Assembly: GCA_001664505.1 (NCBI GenBank)
Contig: CP011806.1
Coordinates: 2,969,263 to 3,033,262, forward strand
Reading direction: 5' to 3'
DNA length: 64,000 nt
Origin: Acidobacteria bacterium Mor1
GTDB lineage: Bacteria; Acidobacteriota; Polarisedimenticolia; Polarisedimenticolales; Polarisedimenticolaceae
Part shown: piece after piece, positions 35,701 through 43,223 of the stretch
How the letters are laid out: the number at the start of each line of letters is the position of its first letter
Position numbering within the stretch: the stretch's first letter is position 1
Notes under the pieces: generated by a model
Told to the model about the DNA's origin: nothing
Seen by the model: the letters and a program-made list of their open reading frames with translations, nothing else
The model's database searches: none
Position numbers and translations under genes: made by a program

Positions 35701-35813
35701 GCCTGGTGCTGGTCTCGGGCATGGCCATCGGGACGTTGTTCACGCTGTTCGTGGTGCCGTCGATCTACGTGTTCTTCGCCCGGGATCATCGACCGGCGGT
35801 CGCAACCAGCTAG
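32745..35813 (+). CDS. RND multidrug efflux permease (AcrB/MexW-like)
   Basis: 1022-residue inner-membrane proton-driven pump with twelve transmembrane helices and two large periplasmic loops. The N-terminus DIFIRRPVLAIVVNLLIIIAG is typical. The proton-relay aspartates Asp401-Asp402 occur in GLVVDDAIVMVEN of helix 4, and the matching lysine occurs in GLVSKNGILIVEF of helix 10. Length matches the HAE-1 group. It forms an operon with the preceding adaptor and is expected to export hydrophobic compounds, using a TolC-like channel encoded elsewhere. Substrates cannot be deduced from this sequence alone. Confidence 0.95.
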   Translation: MGITDIFIRRPVLAIVVNLLIIIAGLQAIGSLTVRQYPRNENASITISTVYVGADAELVRGFVTVPLERAIAAADGIDYLQSSSSRGISTITARLELNYDSTKALAEIGSKVDQVRGDLPPEAEVPTINIATADSEFAAAYLSFNSDILQQNEITDYLVRAVQPRLSALPGVQRADVLGARNFAMRIWLKPNRMAAYNISPAEVRAAVEGNNYLGAIGQTKGALIQVNLAANTDLRSVQEFKDLVLRESGGALVRLSDVADVVLGAEDYTTEVRFSGQTATFMGVWVLPNANSIDVIRSVREEIEALQRDLPSGLSASMAYDSTSYINDALAEVVKTLSETLLIVVVVIFLFLGSLRSVLVPVVAIPVSLIGAVFLMQLFGFTINLLTLLAIVLSVGLVVDDAIVMVENIERNLRRGLKPFDAAIAGARELTGPVISITITLAAVYAPIGLQSGLTGSLFREFAFTLAGAVLISGVVALTLSPVMSASLLKVEQGALQKRVSGGFERLRRFYRRLLDASLNARPAMYVLWIGLSLLAVAMYTQSPNELAPTEDQGVVFGILETPSNATLEFTGAASDAANEIFMGTPEAAYTFQLTNPGGGFGGLVLDPWSERDRHVFEVQAELQAQLEKLPSVNLFPITPPPLPGGGQFPVEFVVASTADPERILEVAQQLQLKAIESGMFAFPPILDTKIDQPLTEVVLDRDKISSMGLDLRTVGADLAAMVGGNFVNRFNIDGRSYKVIPQIKRPQRLNPDQLQRIYITGPDGGLISLSAVAELRREVQPRALNRFQQLNAVKISGVAIQPLDATLRFLEDEARALMPQGFVIDYTGESRQLREEGQGFLITIALSVILIYLVLAAQFNSFRDPFVILAGSVPLAMFGALIFTFLKMPNAQMPFWTDGWTTTLNIYSQVGLVTLVGLVSKNGILIVEFANVLQGQGMSKLEAVREAATVRLRPVLMTTVATVLGHFPLVLVSGPGAEARNSIGLVLVSGMAIGTLFTLFVVPSIYVFFARDHRPAVATS

Positions 35814-35868
35814 ACGTCAGTACGCGCGACCGGCGCAGTCTTGCCAAGCCCGCGACGTCCTGCGCGAA

Positions 35869-36189
35869 TCAGGACTGCTCGCGCTGACCGAACAGCTCGT
35901 AGTGGGCCGAGCGCTCATCCCAACGCTTCAACACCTTGCGGGCCACCTCGGGAACGTGGGCCACCTCGTAGTCCTCGCCGACGAAGGCCTTGATCGCGTC
36001 GATACTCTCGAACCACATGATCGTGGCGAACTCCACCTCGTCGCCCAGCTCCCGGCGCATCATGTCGATGCGGCGGAATCCGGGAATGCGGCGGGACTCG
36101 ATCATCGGGATGACCTGCTCGGTCAGCACGCTCTGATAGGCATCGGCGTTTTGCGGCGTGGTCCAACCCCGCCAGTAGCGACAGATCAC
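35869..36189 (-). CDS. ABM-like dimeric alpha-beta barrel protein
   Basis: 106-residue protein of the antibiotic-biosynthesis-monooxygenase-like fold (ferredoxin-like alpha-beta barrel). The pattern ICRYWRGWTTPQNADAYQ, then PGFRRIDMMRRELGDEVEF and IMWFESIDAIKAFVGEDYE is typical. The GTG start at 36189 is preferred because GAGAGGA lies eight bases upstream; this also avoids overlap with the DUF2161 gene. Family members act as small oxygenases or heme-binding proteins, or have no known activity. Convergent with the RND pump gene. Confidence 0.8.
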   Translation of the reverse strand: MICRYWRGWTTPQNADAYQSVLTEQVIPMIESRRIPGFRRIDMMRRELGDEVEFATIMWFESIDAIKAFVGEDYEVAHVPEVARKVLKRWDERSAHYELFGQREQS

Positions 36190-36223
36190 GTTGGTATCCT
36201 CTCTTGCGGCGCGGCGCGCCGGC

Positions 36224-36898
36224 TCAACGACTCCATTCCTCGACACCCCGTGGCGTCAGCGCATAGATACCGGTCCGCACCCGCTCGAACCAGCCGTAGT
36301 GATCGTCGGCCATCAGCCGGGTCGCCCGGGTGACCCCGGTGGCCGCGGCGACGTGGGCTCCCTTGCTCGGCCCATGTTCGGCCAAATGCGCCGCGCAACG
36401 CTGGGCGTCCTGGCGGTATGCGGTGACGATCCGGGTGCGGGTCGAACCCCCGATGTTGGGATCCCCCACCCTCCGGTCGAACTCCCGGAGCAGGCGGCCG
36501 GTCCGCGCCTTGGATTTCCGGGGCCGGTAGGGCGCCGGATCGAGATGCACCTCGACGAACCCGTCGGTGGCGCGCACGGTGATCAGGCCGAACCCCAGCC
36601 GGCGGCAGAGGGTCTTCTGCTCGGCGTGGGCCCGCTGCCAGGCCTTGCCCCGTCCCCGGGGGACCGCCAGATAGACCGCGTCGGTCACCGCTTGCCGGGC
36701 GACCCCCTGGTGCACCAGCGACAAGGTGAACGCGGTCTTGAGTTCGACGATCACCGGCGGCTCGTCCCCCCGCCGGGCCATCACGTCACAGGGGCCGATC
36801 TCGGCCTTGACCGTGTAGCCCTGGGATTCGAGGTGCGCCTTGACCGGAGCGTAGAGCTCGGTCTCCGCCTTCACCCGCGGGTTGGCTTTCTTCGCCAT
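36224..36898 (-). CDS. DUF2161 (PD-(D/E)XK nuclease-like) protein
   Basis: 224-residue protein with a nuclease-fold core at residues 10-75. ETELYAPVKAHLESQGY is followed by the acidic residue in GPCDVMARRGD and by the PVIVELKTAF motif, which gives the PD-(D/E)XK signature. Residues ~80-130 continue the fold (KTLCRRLGFGLITVR), and a C-terminal winged-helix-like part (GATGVTRATRLMADD, FERVRTGIYALTPRG) could bind DNA. Length fits the DUF2161 family, whose role is unknown, possibly DNA repair or restriction. It precedes the ABM-like gene on the same strand by 34 bases. Confidence 0.8.
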   Translation of the reverse strand: MAKKANPRVKAETELYAPVKAHLESQGYTVKAEIGPCDVMARRGDEPPVIVELKTAFTLSLVHQGVARQAVTDAVYLAVPRGRGKAWQRAHAEQKTLCRRLGFGLITVRATDGFVEVHLDPAPYRPRKSKARTGRLLREFDRRVGDPNIGGSTRTRIVTAYRQDAQRCAAHLAEHGPSKGAHVAAATGVTRATRLMADDHYGWFERVRTGIYALTPRGVEEWSR

Positions 36899-36943
36899 CG
36901 CCGGAATTGTAGCGGGTCCCGAGCTCTCGCGAACGACCCGGCC

Positions 36944-37888
36944 CTAGCTCGCTCGTCCGGCCCGGGTGCGCATCAGCCGCACGCTCCACCATCCCAGCGC
37001 CGCCAGCGCCATCCAGGGAGCGACTGCGACGATCAGGTAGACCAGGAGCGCCGTCGAATGCTCCAGGGTCTTGACCGCGTCCCGCACCGCCTCGACGATC
37101 GGCCCCGGCGCCGCGGCAACCAACGGCTCTTCCACGGTCTCCCGCAGTTTCACCGAGATCGTGGAGACCGCCACCTTGCTCTCGTAGTAGCGGCGCTCCC
37201 CCTTCATGCGCTCCATCTCGACGATCAGGCGCTCGAGCTCCCGCTCGACCTTGAGCACGTCGGCGAGTTCGCCGGTGCGGTTGCTCAGGAGCTCCCGCAA
37301 GCGGTCGGCGGTGCGTTCCTTGGCCTCGAGGCGTGTGCCCAGATCGGCGTAGGCCTTGGTCACGTCGTCGGTCTTGACCTGCTCGACGTGGACCACACCG
37401 AGAGTGCGGAACTCGGCCAGGAGTTCCTGGAAGCCCTCGGGGGCGACCTGGACGTTGAGCCAGGCCTCCCGGGTTTCATCTTCACCACGGCGAACCTGGG
37501 TGTCCGAGATCAGCGCGCCGTGACGGTCGACCAGGTTCTCGACCTCCCAGACGCCCGCATCGATGTCGTCGACCTCGACCACCATGTCCGCACGGCGAAT
37601 CAACATCCGGTCGTTCCATCGGAGGCCGTGGGTCGATGCGGGGAGCACCTCTCCGTCTGCGCCGGGCTCGGCGGATGCCCCGGCACCCTGGCCGCCGTCG
37701 GGAAAGGAGATGTAGCCGAGGGAAGCCATCTTCCCGGACGCCGCATCGGCATCCTTCTCGTAGGCCTCCCTTTGGGCGACCTCGCGATCGAATGCCCCCT
37801 GATCCGCTCTGCCGCATCCGGACAACGTCAGGCAGATGAGCGTCAGGCAAACGAGGGTCAGCGCGAGCTGGGGTAGGTATCGAGCCAT
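36944..37888 (-). CDS. DUF4349 lipoprotein with coiled coil and C-terminal membrane helix
   Basis: 314-residue envelope protein. The signal peptide ends in the lipobox LTLSGC. Residues ~90-180 carry the DUF4349 core (RMLIRRADMVVEVDDIDAG, then GALISDTQVRRGEDE). Residues ~180-255 are a coiled coil (RLEAKERTADRLRELL). A C-terminal transmembrane helix (LLVYLIVAVAPWMALAAL) and a short basic tail follow. GAGGAGG before the ATG at 37888 fixes the start. The family is common in Gram-negative and Gram-positive bacteria and its function is not known. It appears to be a single-gene unit, or the end of the operon from 40094. Confidence 0.87.
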   Translation of the reverse strand: MARYLPQLALTLVCLTLICLTLSGCGRADQGAFDREVAQREAYEKDADAASGKMASLGYISFPDGGQGAGASAEPGADGEVLPASTHGLRWNDRMLIRRADMVVEVDDIDAGVWEVENLVDRHGALISDTQVRRGEDETREAWLNVQVAPEGFQELLAEFRTLGVVHVEQVKTDDVTKAYADLGTRLEAKERTADRLRELLSNRTGELADVLKVERELERLIVEMERMKGERRYYESKVAVSTISVKLRETVEEPLVAAAPGPIVEAVRDAVKTLEHSTALLVYLIVAVAPWMALAALGWWSVRLMRTRAGRAS

Positions 37889-37960
37889 GGTCCCTCCTCG
37901 ATGATGTCGGGTGAGTGATTCGCTCAAGCCTACGCCAGCTCTTTGTTGCGCGCGAATTGC

Positions 37961-39091
37961 CTACTCCAGGGTCGCCATCGATTCGATCGTGGGCGGATTA
38001 CGCCGCAGATCGTCGATCAGGTCGGCGACCATCGGATCTCCTTGCTCCTCCAGTTCGGCCAGCACGGTCTCCGCAGCCTCGGCCTGCTCCGGAACCGCGA
38101 AACGGGACACGATATGGAGCCCCAACACCGCTTCCATCAGGAAACGTCGTTCAGGCATGGCCCGCACCAGCTTGATCAACTGGTTGAAGGACTCCCGCTC
38201 CAGCCGTACCGGGACCTGGTCGGGCCGATCGATCACGCCGAAGGCCCGCAACAGAAGCGTATTTCGCCGCGCCGTCTGATGGCGGATGGCGTCCATGTCG
38301 GCGAGAACCCTTGATGCCACCAGCATCGTCGCCGCGTCTCCTTGCTCCCGAGCGTCCTCGTAGATCGCTTCCGCGCCAAAACGAATCGCCGCGATGGCGA
38401 CCATGTCCTGGATCAGGGTCACGTTGTCCTGGCGCATGAGCCGGCCAAGTCGGATGGCCCGGCGATAATCGGCGAGGGCTTGCTCCCGATCGTCGGCAGC
38501 CTTGCCCCGAAGGACCCACGAACGGGCCAGGTCCATCACGAACAGCAGATTGGTGATCTTCGTATCCGGCCCTTCCACCGGCCAGATCTCGGGATAGAAG
38601 CGGCAGGTTGCCTGATCGACCCAGCCTTCGGCCTCGAGCAGCAACGGATGATCGCCGTCGAAGTACATCCAGGTCTTGCCCTCGACCTTCAACTCGCGAC
38701 GCCCCTTGTCGCGCGGCATGATGCTGTCGAAGCGGGCGCCGCCGCGCACGAAGTGCCGGAACCACTCTGCGGCATTCCCGGGGCCGTCGCCCAGGGGCGC
38801 CAGCAGGTCGAGATCGACGGTGAATTCCAGCGGAGCGTTCCAGTTCCAGGAACAACCCCAGCAGAAGGGAGTCGGGAGATCGGCGAGAACGATCTCAGCC
38901 GGTTTCGCCACCTGGGCGGCAGGTGCCGGCGGCATGCCGCCGGGCGCTGGCAGGGGCACGGAGCGCGCGATCCCGGCCGGTTCTGCATTCGGAGTCCCGC
39001 CCACCCGGGCCGCCAGGGAACCTGCCAGTAGAAGAACGAACGCCGCGGCGCCGATGACGGCAACGGCACGGTACTTGGTCTTGAGCATCAT
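37961..39091 (-). CDS. Membrane-anchored protein of unknown function (sigma operon)
   Basis: 376-residue protein with a single N-terminal membrane anchor (VAVIGAAAFVLLLAGSLAA), a proline-rich linker to ~residue 65 and a largely helical periplasmic domain. A WGCSWNW cluster near residue 80 could form part of a ligand site. The remainder resembles TPR-like alpha hairpins (REQALADYRRAIRLGRLM), but no named family was recognised. The ATG overlaps the anti-sigma stop codon by four bases, so it is the third coupled gene of an ECF operon. It is thus a likely target or signal component of the sigma/anti-sigma pair. GC and codon use match its neighbours. Confidence 0.78.
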   Translation of the reverse strand: MMLKTKYRAVAVIGAAAFVLLLAGSLAARVGGTPNAEPAGIARSVPLPAPGGMPPAPAAQVAKPAEIVLADLPTPFCWGCSWNWNAPLEFTVDLDLLAPLGDGPGNAAEWFRHFVRGGARFDSIMPRDKGRRELKVEGKTWMYFDGDHPLLLEAEGWVDQATCRFYPEIWPVEGPDTKITNLLFVMDLARSWVLRGKAADDREQALADYRRAIRLGRLMRQDNVTLIQDMVAIAAIRFGAEAIYEDAREQGDAATMLVASRVLADMDAIRHQTARRNTLLLRAFGVIDRPDQVPVRLERESFNQLIKLVRAMPERRFLMEAVLGLHIVSRFAVPEQAEAAETVLAELEEQGDPMVADLIDDLRRNPPTIESMATLE

Positions 39092-39519
39092 GAGGAAACC
39101 TCGGAGTCTTCCGGCTGACGCCGGTCTTGTGATTCGGATGGATCGGGCCCGGAAAGCGGTTCCGGGTTCTCCGGCGCCATACCGGCGGCGCTCGGACTGA
39201 TATCGAACGGGGGAAGGTCGACGATCTGCCGGAACTCCTCGTCGACCGAGGCCTCGGTTTCAGCCACGACCGCCGTCGTTCCGGCGACGCCGTGTCGAGA
39301 CTGCAAACTGAGGGCAGTGTGAGCGGTCAATAGAGCGACCACCGAAAAGGTCCACGCAAGTCGCAAACCCGGGTGGGTCCAGAGACGATCCCAGTAGGTA
39401 ATCTGCGGCGCGGCCCTCAACGCGTCCCGGGCGGAATCGAGCACGCGCTCGCGGAGCGCCGCGGGAGGAGCGGGTACCCGGGTGCCCTTCAACGGATCCT
39501 GAAGTTCGCGACGACTCAT
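39088..39519 (-). CDS. Short membrane protein, probable anti-sigma factor
   Basis: 143-residue protein with a small cytoplasmic part (residues 1-50), one transmembrane helix (LAWTFSVVALLTAHTAL) and an acidic C-terminal tail. It has no zinc-finger motif, so the anti-sigma role is inferred mainly from its place: its ATG overlaps the sigma-factor stop by four bases (ATGA), and its stop overlaps the following ATG. The short form and the single membrane span are typical of regulators in such pairs. Confidence 0.65.
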   Translation of the reverse strand: MSRRELQDPLKGTRVPAPPAALRERVLDSARDALRAAPQITYWDRLWTHPGLRLAWTFSVVALLTAHTALSLQSRHGVAGTTAVVAETEASVDEEFRQIVDLPPFDISPSAAGMAPENPEPLSGPDPSESQDRRQPEDSEVSS

Positions 39520-40094
39520 GACTTTACTCCCAGCTGTTTGCGCAGTCGCTCGATGCCCAGCCGGTAGCGGCTGGCGGCGGTGAACGTGGGCACTCCGGTG
39601 GCGCGGCCGATCTCGGCAAAGGAGCAGGCCGCGTAGTGACGCAGATAGATCGCCTCTCGCTGAGCCGGCGGCAGCTCCGCCAGCAGCTCCGAGGCCCGCC
39701 GGGCGTCGAGCTGCTGGTCGGCGTCGCCCGAGGGTTCCGGTTCGACGAAGGCCACGGCGTCGAGGGAATCCTCCCGCCGGCGGCGGCGCCGGCGATGGAC
39801 GTCGATCGAGGCCCGATGAACCATGCGCCGGATGTAGGCCAGCGGATCCCGGGCTGCGGCGACCCGCTGCCGGGACTCGACCAGCCGGACGAAGGTCTCC
39901 TGGAGCACGTCGGCGGCATCCTCCGCCGAGGCGGTACGCCACAGAGCCAGACCGTAGAGCTGCCCGGAGAGTGCGCCGTAGAGACCGTCCAGGGCGGCTT
40001 CCCGCCCCTCGGCCAGGTCCCGCACCAGGGCCCGGATCCGCTCCGGATCGGGAGCGGCCGGGGTGGCGGAGCCGCCGCGGTCGGATTCGTTCAT
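39516..40094 (-). CDS. ECF-type RNA polymerase sigma factor
   Basis: 192-residue sigma-70-family factor. Region 2 contains ASAEDAADVLQETFVRLVES and DPLAYIRRMVHRASIDVHRR, followed by a very Arg-rich stretch. Region 4 carries AACSFAEIGRATGVPTFTAA and SRYRLGIERLRKQLG. The start at 40094 is chosen because TACGAT (40107-40102) lies seven bases before the ATG and no Shine-Dalgarno is visible. It heads a tight operon with an anti-sigma-like gene and a membrane-anchored protein. An envelope signal is probable. Confidence 0.9.
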   Translation of the reverse strand: MNESDRGGSATPAAPDPERIRALVRDLAEGREAALDGLYGALSGQLYGLALWRTASAEDAADVLQETFVRLVESRQRVAAARDPLAYIRRMVHRASIDVHRRRRRRREDSLDAVAFVEPEPSGDADQQLDARRASELLAELPPAQREAIYLRHYAACSFAEIGRATGVPTFTAASRYRLGIERLRKQLGVKS

Positions 40095-40101
40095 CGCTCG
40101 C

Positions 40102-40107
40102 ATCGTA
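40102..40107 (-). promoter_or_regulatory. Candidate -10 of the leaderless sigma operon
   Basis: TACGAT on the - strand, seven bases before the ATG at 40094, the same layout as ligD. No clear -35 box. Confidence 0.35.
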
Positions 40108-40213
40108 CGGGATAGACGCGCGAGCCCGTGAGTCTTGTCAGAAGAATCTGCGACTCCCGTTGGAGCCCCTCGGCGCCCCGGCCACCCTCGCCGCCGCCGT
40201 GTACCATGTCGCC

Positions 40214-41593
40214 GTGAACACCTGCATCGACACCCTGCGCAACGAACTCCCTGCCGACGTGCTCCACACCGGCGCCGAGGTCGGCGACCGCCACGCCTCG
40301 GACTGGTCGGGCAGCCACTCCCTGCTCCCCGAGGTGCTGTTCCGTCCGGAGACCACCGAACAGGTCTCGCGAATCCTGAAGCGGTGCAACGAGGCGCGTC
40401 AGCCTCTGGTCCTCCAGGGCGGGCTGACCGGCCTGTCCGGCGGCGCCACGCCCGGCCGGGGAGAATGGGCGCTTTCCCTCGATCGCATGACCGGCATCGT
40501 CGAACTGGATGTCGACGCGTTGACGGTCACGGTGCGGGCGGGAACACCGCTGCAGGTCATCCAGCAGGCCGCCGCCGAGCGCGACCTGATGCTCCCGCTG
40601 GACCTGGGCGCCCGCGGCTCCTGTCAGATCGGCGGCAACGTGGCGACCAACGCCGGCGGCAATCAGGTGATCCAGTACGGCATGGCCCGCAACCTGGTGC
40701 TGGGGCTCGAGGCGGTGCTGGCCGACGGGACGGTGATCCCCGCCCACAACAAGCTGCTCAAGAACAACGCAGGCTACGACCTCAAGCATCTGTTCATCGG
40801 CTCCGAGGGCACCCTGGGCGTGATCACCGAGGTGGTGCTGCGGCTCTACCCGCGCACCCGCACCCGCCAGTCGGCGCTCTGCGGACTCTCTTCCTACGAC
40901 CACGTGGTGCGGCTGCTCAACCGCATGCGCACCCTGCTGCCCTCGGTCAGCGCCTTCGAGGTCATGTGGCGCAGCTACTACCGCTACTGCACCGAGACCG
41001 TCGACTTGGCCCGGGACCCCTTCGATGAGACCCACCCCTTCTACGTGCTGTTGGAATCCGACGGCCGCGACCCGGGACGAGATGCGGACCGCTTTCAGCA
41101 GGCGCTGTTCGACGAGATGGAGGCGGGGCTGATCGCCGATTGCGTGGTCGCCCAGTCCCACAAGGAACGTGAGGGTTTCTGGGAGATTCGCGACGGCATC
41201 GGCGAGATCCTCTCTCGCTTCCGCCATACCGCCAACTTCGACATCGGGATCCCGATCGGCGACACCGGACGCTTCGTCGAACAGATGGAGGCGCGGCTAA
41301 GGGAACGGCAGCCCGACATCCCTCCGCTGGTCTTCGGCCACCTGGGTGACGGCAATCTCCACGTGGTGGCGAACTCGGGCACCCCGGAGCGGCAGGCGGA
41401 CATCGAAGACGCCGTCTACGGATTGGTCCGCGAGTACCGCGCCTGCATCACCGCCGAGCATGGCGTGGGCAAACACAAGAAGCCCTGGCTCGACTGCTCC
41501 CGCTCGACCGAGGAGCTGGCGCTGATGAAGATGCTCAAGCGCAGCATGGACCCCAACGGGATCCTCAATCCCGGCCGCATCTTCGACCTGTAG
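40214..41593 (+). CDS. FAD-linked D-2-hydroxyacid dehydrogenase (GlcD/D2HGDH-like)
   Basis: Flavoenzyme of 459 residues oxidising a D-2-hydroxyacid such as 2-hydroxyglutarate, glycolate or lactate. The N-terminal FAD-binding PCMH domain includes LVLQGGLTGLSGGATP, IGGNVATNAGGNQVIQYG and LKHLFIGSEGTLGVITE. The C-terminal cap has the metal-binding FGHLGDGNLHVV and AEHGVGKHKKPWL, and closes in ILNPGRIF. The GTG at 40214 is the best start: TACCAT (40202-40207) lies six bases upstream and no ribosome-binding site is visible. An alternative GTG is at 40199. It diverges from the sigma operon and converges on the GAF gene. Substrate uncertain; D2HGDH-like motifs are closest. Confidence 0.88.
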   Translation: MNTCIDTLRNELPADVLHTGAEVGDRHASDWSGSHSLLPEVLFRPETTEQVSRILKRCNEARQPLVLQGGLTGLSGGATPGRGEWALSLDRMTGIVELDVDALTVTVRAGTPLQVIQQAAAERDLMLPLDLGARGSCQIGGNVATNAGGNQVIQYGMARNLVLGLEAVLADGTVIPAHNKLLKNNAGYDLKHLFIGSEGTLGVITEVVLRLYPRTRTRQSALCGLSSYDHVVRLLNRMRTLLPSVSAFEVMWRSYYRYCTETVDLARDPFDETHPFYVLLESDGRDPGRDADRFQQALFDEMEAGLIADCVVAQSHKEREGFWEIRDGIGEILSRFRHTANFDIGIPIGDTGRFVEQMEARLRERQPDIPPLVFGHLGDGNLHVVANSGTPERQADIEDAVYGLVREYRACITAEHGVGKHKKPWLDCSRSTEELALMKMLKRSMDPNGILNPGRIFDL

Positions 41594-41608
41594 GGAACTC
41601 GCCGGAGC

Positions 41609-42124
41609 TCAGGCGCTGAGCAGCCGGGGGCAGCGGTCGAGAGGTTCCAGGTCGCGAGCCTCGAAGCGGTCGGCCAACCACTGGGCCACCTCTTCGAACT
41701 GGGCGCGCACCGGACCCTCGAAGGCGTCGACCTCGACGCTCTGCAGGTCGAGCACACCGAAGACCTGCTCCGGATTCATCACCGGGACGACAAGCTCCGA
41801 GCGGGTCTCGGGGATCCCGGCCAGGTATCCGTCGAAGCCGCGGACATCGGGCACGTAGATCGTCTGCTGGCTGCGCATCGCCTGGCCGCAGATGCCTCGC
41901 CCCGCCGGTACGAAAACGTGATCGGTCGGTTTCCCGGCGAACGGGCCGAGGTGCAGGCTCCCGTCGAACCGCGCTTCGTAGAGCCCGATCCAGCCGAAGC
42001 GGGCGTTGTGCTCGAGGAGCTGGCTCACGAGCCGGTAGACGGTCTGGTCGAAGGAGCCTTCCTCGGCGCCCATGCGCTCGAGTTCGGCTCCAAGACCTGC
42101 GGCAGCCTGTAGAAAGTCACTCAT
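41609..42124 (-). CDS. GAF-domain protein related to free methionine-R-sulfoxide reductase
   Basis: 171-residue single GAF-domain protein. The motifs LGPFAGKPTDHVFVPAGRGICGQAM, ETRSELVVPVM and VFGVLDLQSVEVDAFEG follow the fRMsr/YebR layout. That enzyme uses three cysteines; here only the one in GRGICG remains. The position of the catalytic Cys (before the ETRSE motif) is Gly in YLAGIPETRSE. It is therefore more likely a ligand-binding sensor than an active reductase. It converges with the FAD dehydrogenase gene, whose stop is 15 bases away. Confidence 0.82.
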   Translation of the reverse strand: MSDFLQAAAGLGAELERMGAEEGSFDQTVYRLVSQLLEHNARFGWIGLYEARFDGSLHLGPFAGKPTDHVFVPAGRGICGQAMRSQQTIYVPDVRGFDGYLAGIPETRSELVVPVMNPEQVFGVLDLQSVEVDAFEGPVRAQFEEVAQWLADRFEARDLEPLDRCPRLLSA

Positions 42125-42165
42125 CCAGGCCGAATATGGTCCTCCCCCGCCGCGGTTCAAGGGAA

Positions 42166-42207
42166 CCGGGCGGGAGTGGCCCGATCCCCGCCCGGAGCCC
42201 ATTTTTT
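42166..42207 (+). terminator. Intrinsic terminator just before a start codon (possible attenuator)
   Basis: A 9-bp stem (CCGGGCGGG with CCCGCCCGG, 12-base loop) is followed six bases later by six Ts. It lies on the + strand only nine bases before the ATG of the membrane gene at 42216, so it may act as an attenuator of that gene instead of ending a transcript from 41593. Confidence 0.7.
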
Positions 42208-42215
42208 GTCGTGAG

Positions 42216-43223
42216 ATGACCCTACCGAAGAAGCACGACCGCTCCCGCAGTTTGACGCTCCTGGGCCTGCTGGCGCTGATCAGCAGCGCGGGGAGCGGAC
42301 TGCTGGCCCTGCTGATGCTGGCGTCACCCTGGCTCGCCTCCACCGTCGCCCCGGACGAGGCGGCAACCGTCCAGATCGACATGCGCTCTGCGGCGATTCA
42401 GGCGTTCCTGTTCCTGTCCGCCGCCGCCGCCCTGGCTCTGATGGGCTTCGGTTCCTTGCGCTTCCGCCGCTGGGTGCGTCCGTTGATGCTGGTCTTCGCC
42501 TGGACCTGGCTGCTCACCGGCCTGGCCGTGATGGCCTTCCTCTTCGCCTCCCTCGAGACCATCGTCGCCGCGAGTTCGGCGGAACCGCTGCCTCCGGCGA
42601 TGGCCATGTTCGTCAAGGCCTTCGTGGTGACCGTGATGGCGGTCGGCTGGGTGCTTCTGCCGCTGGTCTTCGTGCTCGGCTACACCTCGAAGAAGATCGC
42701 CGAGACATGCGCCCACCACCATCCCTCGCCCTGCTGGACCGACCGCTGCCCGACCCCGGTTCTGGGGCTCAGCCTCGGCTTCGCTGCAGGCGCGTACCTG
42801 GCCCCTGTCGGCGCGGTTTACGGCGTGGTGCCCTTCTTCGGCTGGATGCTCGGAGGCACCCCGGCGCTGCTGCTGCACATCGCCGGCGCCGCGACCTGTC
42901 TCTACCTGGCCTGGGCGACCTATCGGCGCCGGCCCGACGGCTGGTGGGGCTCGCTGCTGTTGTTGACCCTGCTCGGTGTCTCGGTGGCCTTGACCCTCTT
43001 GCGGGTCGGGGCGACGGGCATGTACGCTGCGTTCGGTTATCCCGAGGCGCAGCTCGAAGCGCTGCGCGGTATCGAACCGGTGTTGAATCGGTTCGGGCTC
43101 TGGATGACGGCGGCGATGACCGCCGGTAGTGCGCTGTACCTTTGGGTTTTGCGGAAAGGGTTCGGTGTCGGCCTTCCCGGCGATCGACCCGACCCGCTGA
43201 TCGCGAGAGATTCCCGGGTTTGA
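42216..43223 (+). CDS. Polytopic membrane protein of unknown function
   Basis: 335-residue integral membrane protein with about eight hydrophobic helices, beginning LTLLGLLALISSAGSGLLAL. A cytoplasmic or periplasmic loop near residues 165-180 carries a Cys/His-rich CAHHHPSPCWTDRC segment that could bind a metal or heme. No family was recognised. The ATG at 42216 follows directly behind a terminator-like hairpin. The last codons overlap the start of the nitrilase gene (TTGA), indicating translational coupling. Confidence 0.72.
   Translation: MTLPKKHDRSRSLTLLGLLALISSAGSGLLALLMLASPWLASTVAPDEAATVQIDMRSAAIQAFLFLSAAAALALMGFGSLRFRRWVRPLMLVFAWTWLLTGLAVMAFLFASLETIVAASSAEPLPPAMAMFVKAFVVTVMAVGWVLLPLVFVLGYTSKKIAETCAHHHPSPCWTDRCPTPVLGLSLGFAAGAYLAPVGAVYGVVPFFGWMLGGTPALLLHIAGAATCLYLAWATYRRRPDGWWGSLLLLTLLGVSVALTLLRVGATGMYAAFGYPEAQLEALRGIEPVLNRFGLWMTAAMTAGSALYLWVLRKGFGVGLPGDRPDPLIARDSRV

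Noticed and set aside
39088-39942. Long - strand frame across the sigma and anti-sigma genes
   Set aside because: Only the part from the ATG at 39519 is coding; the upstream part is an alternative frame of the sigma gene.
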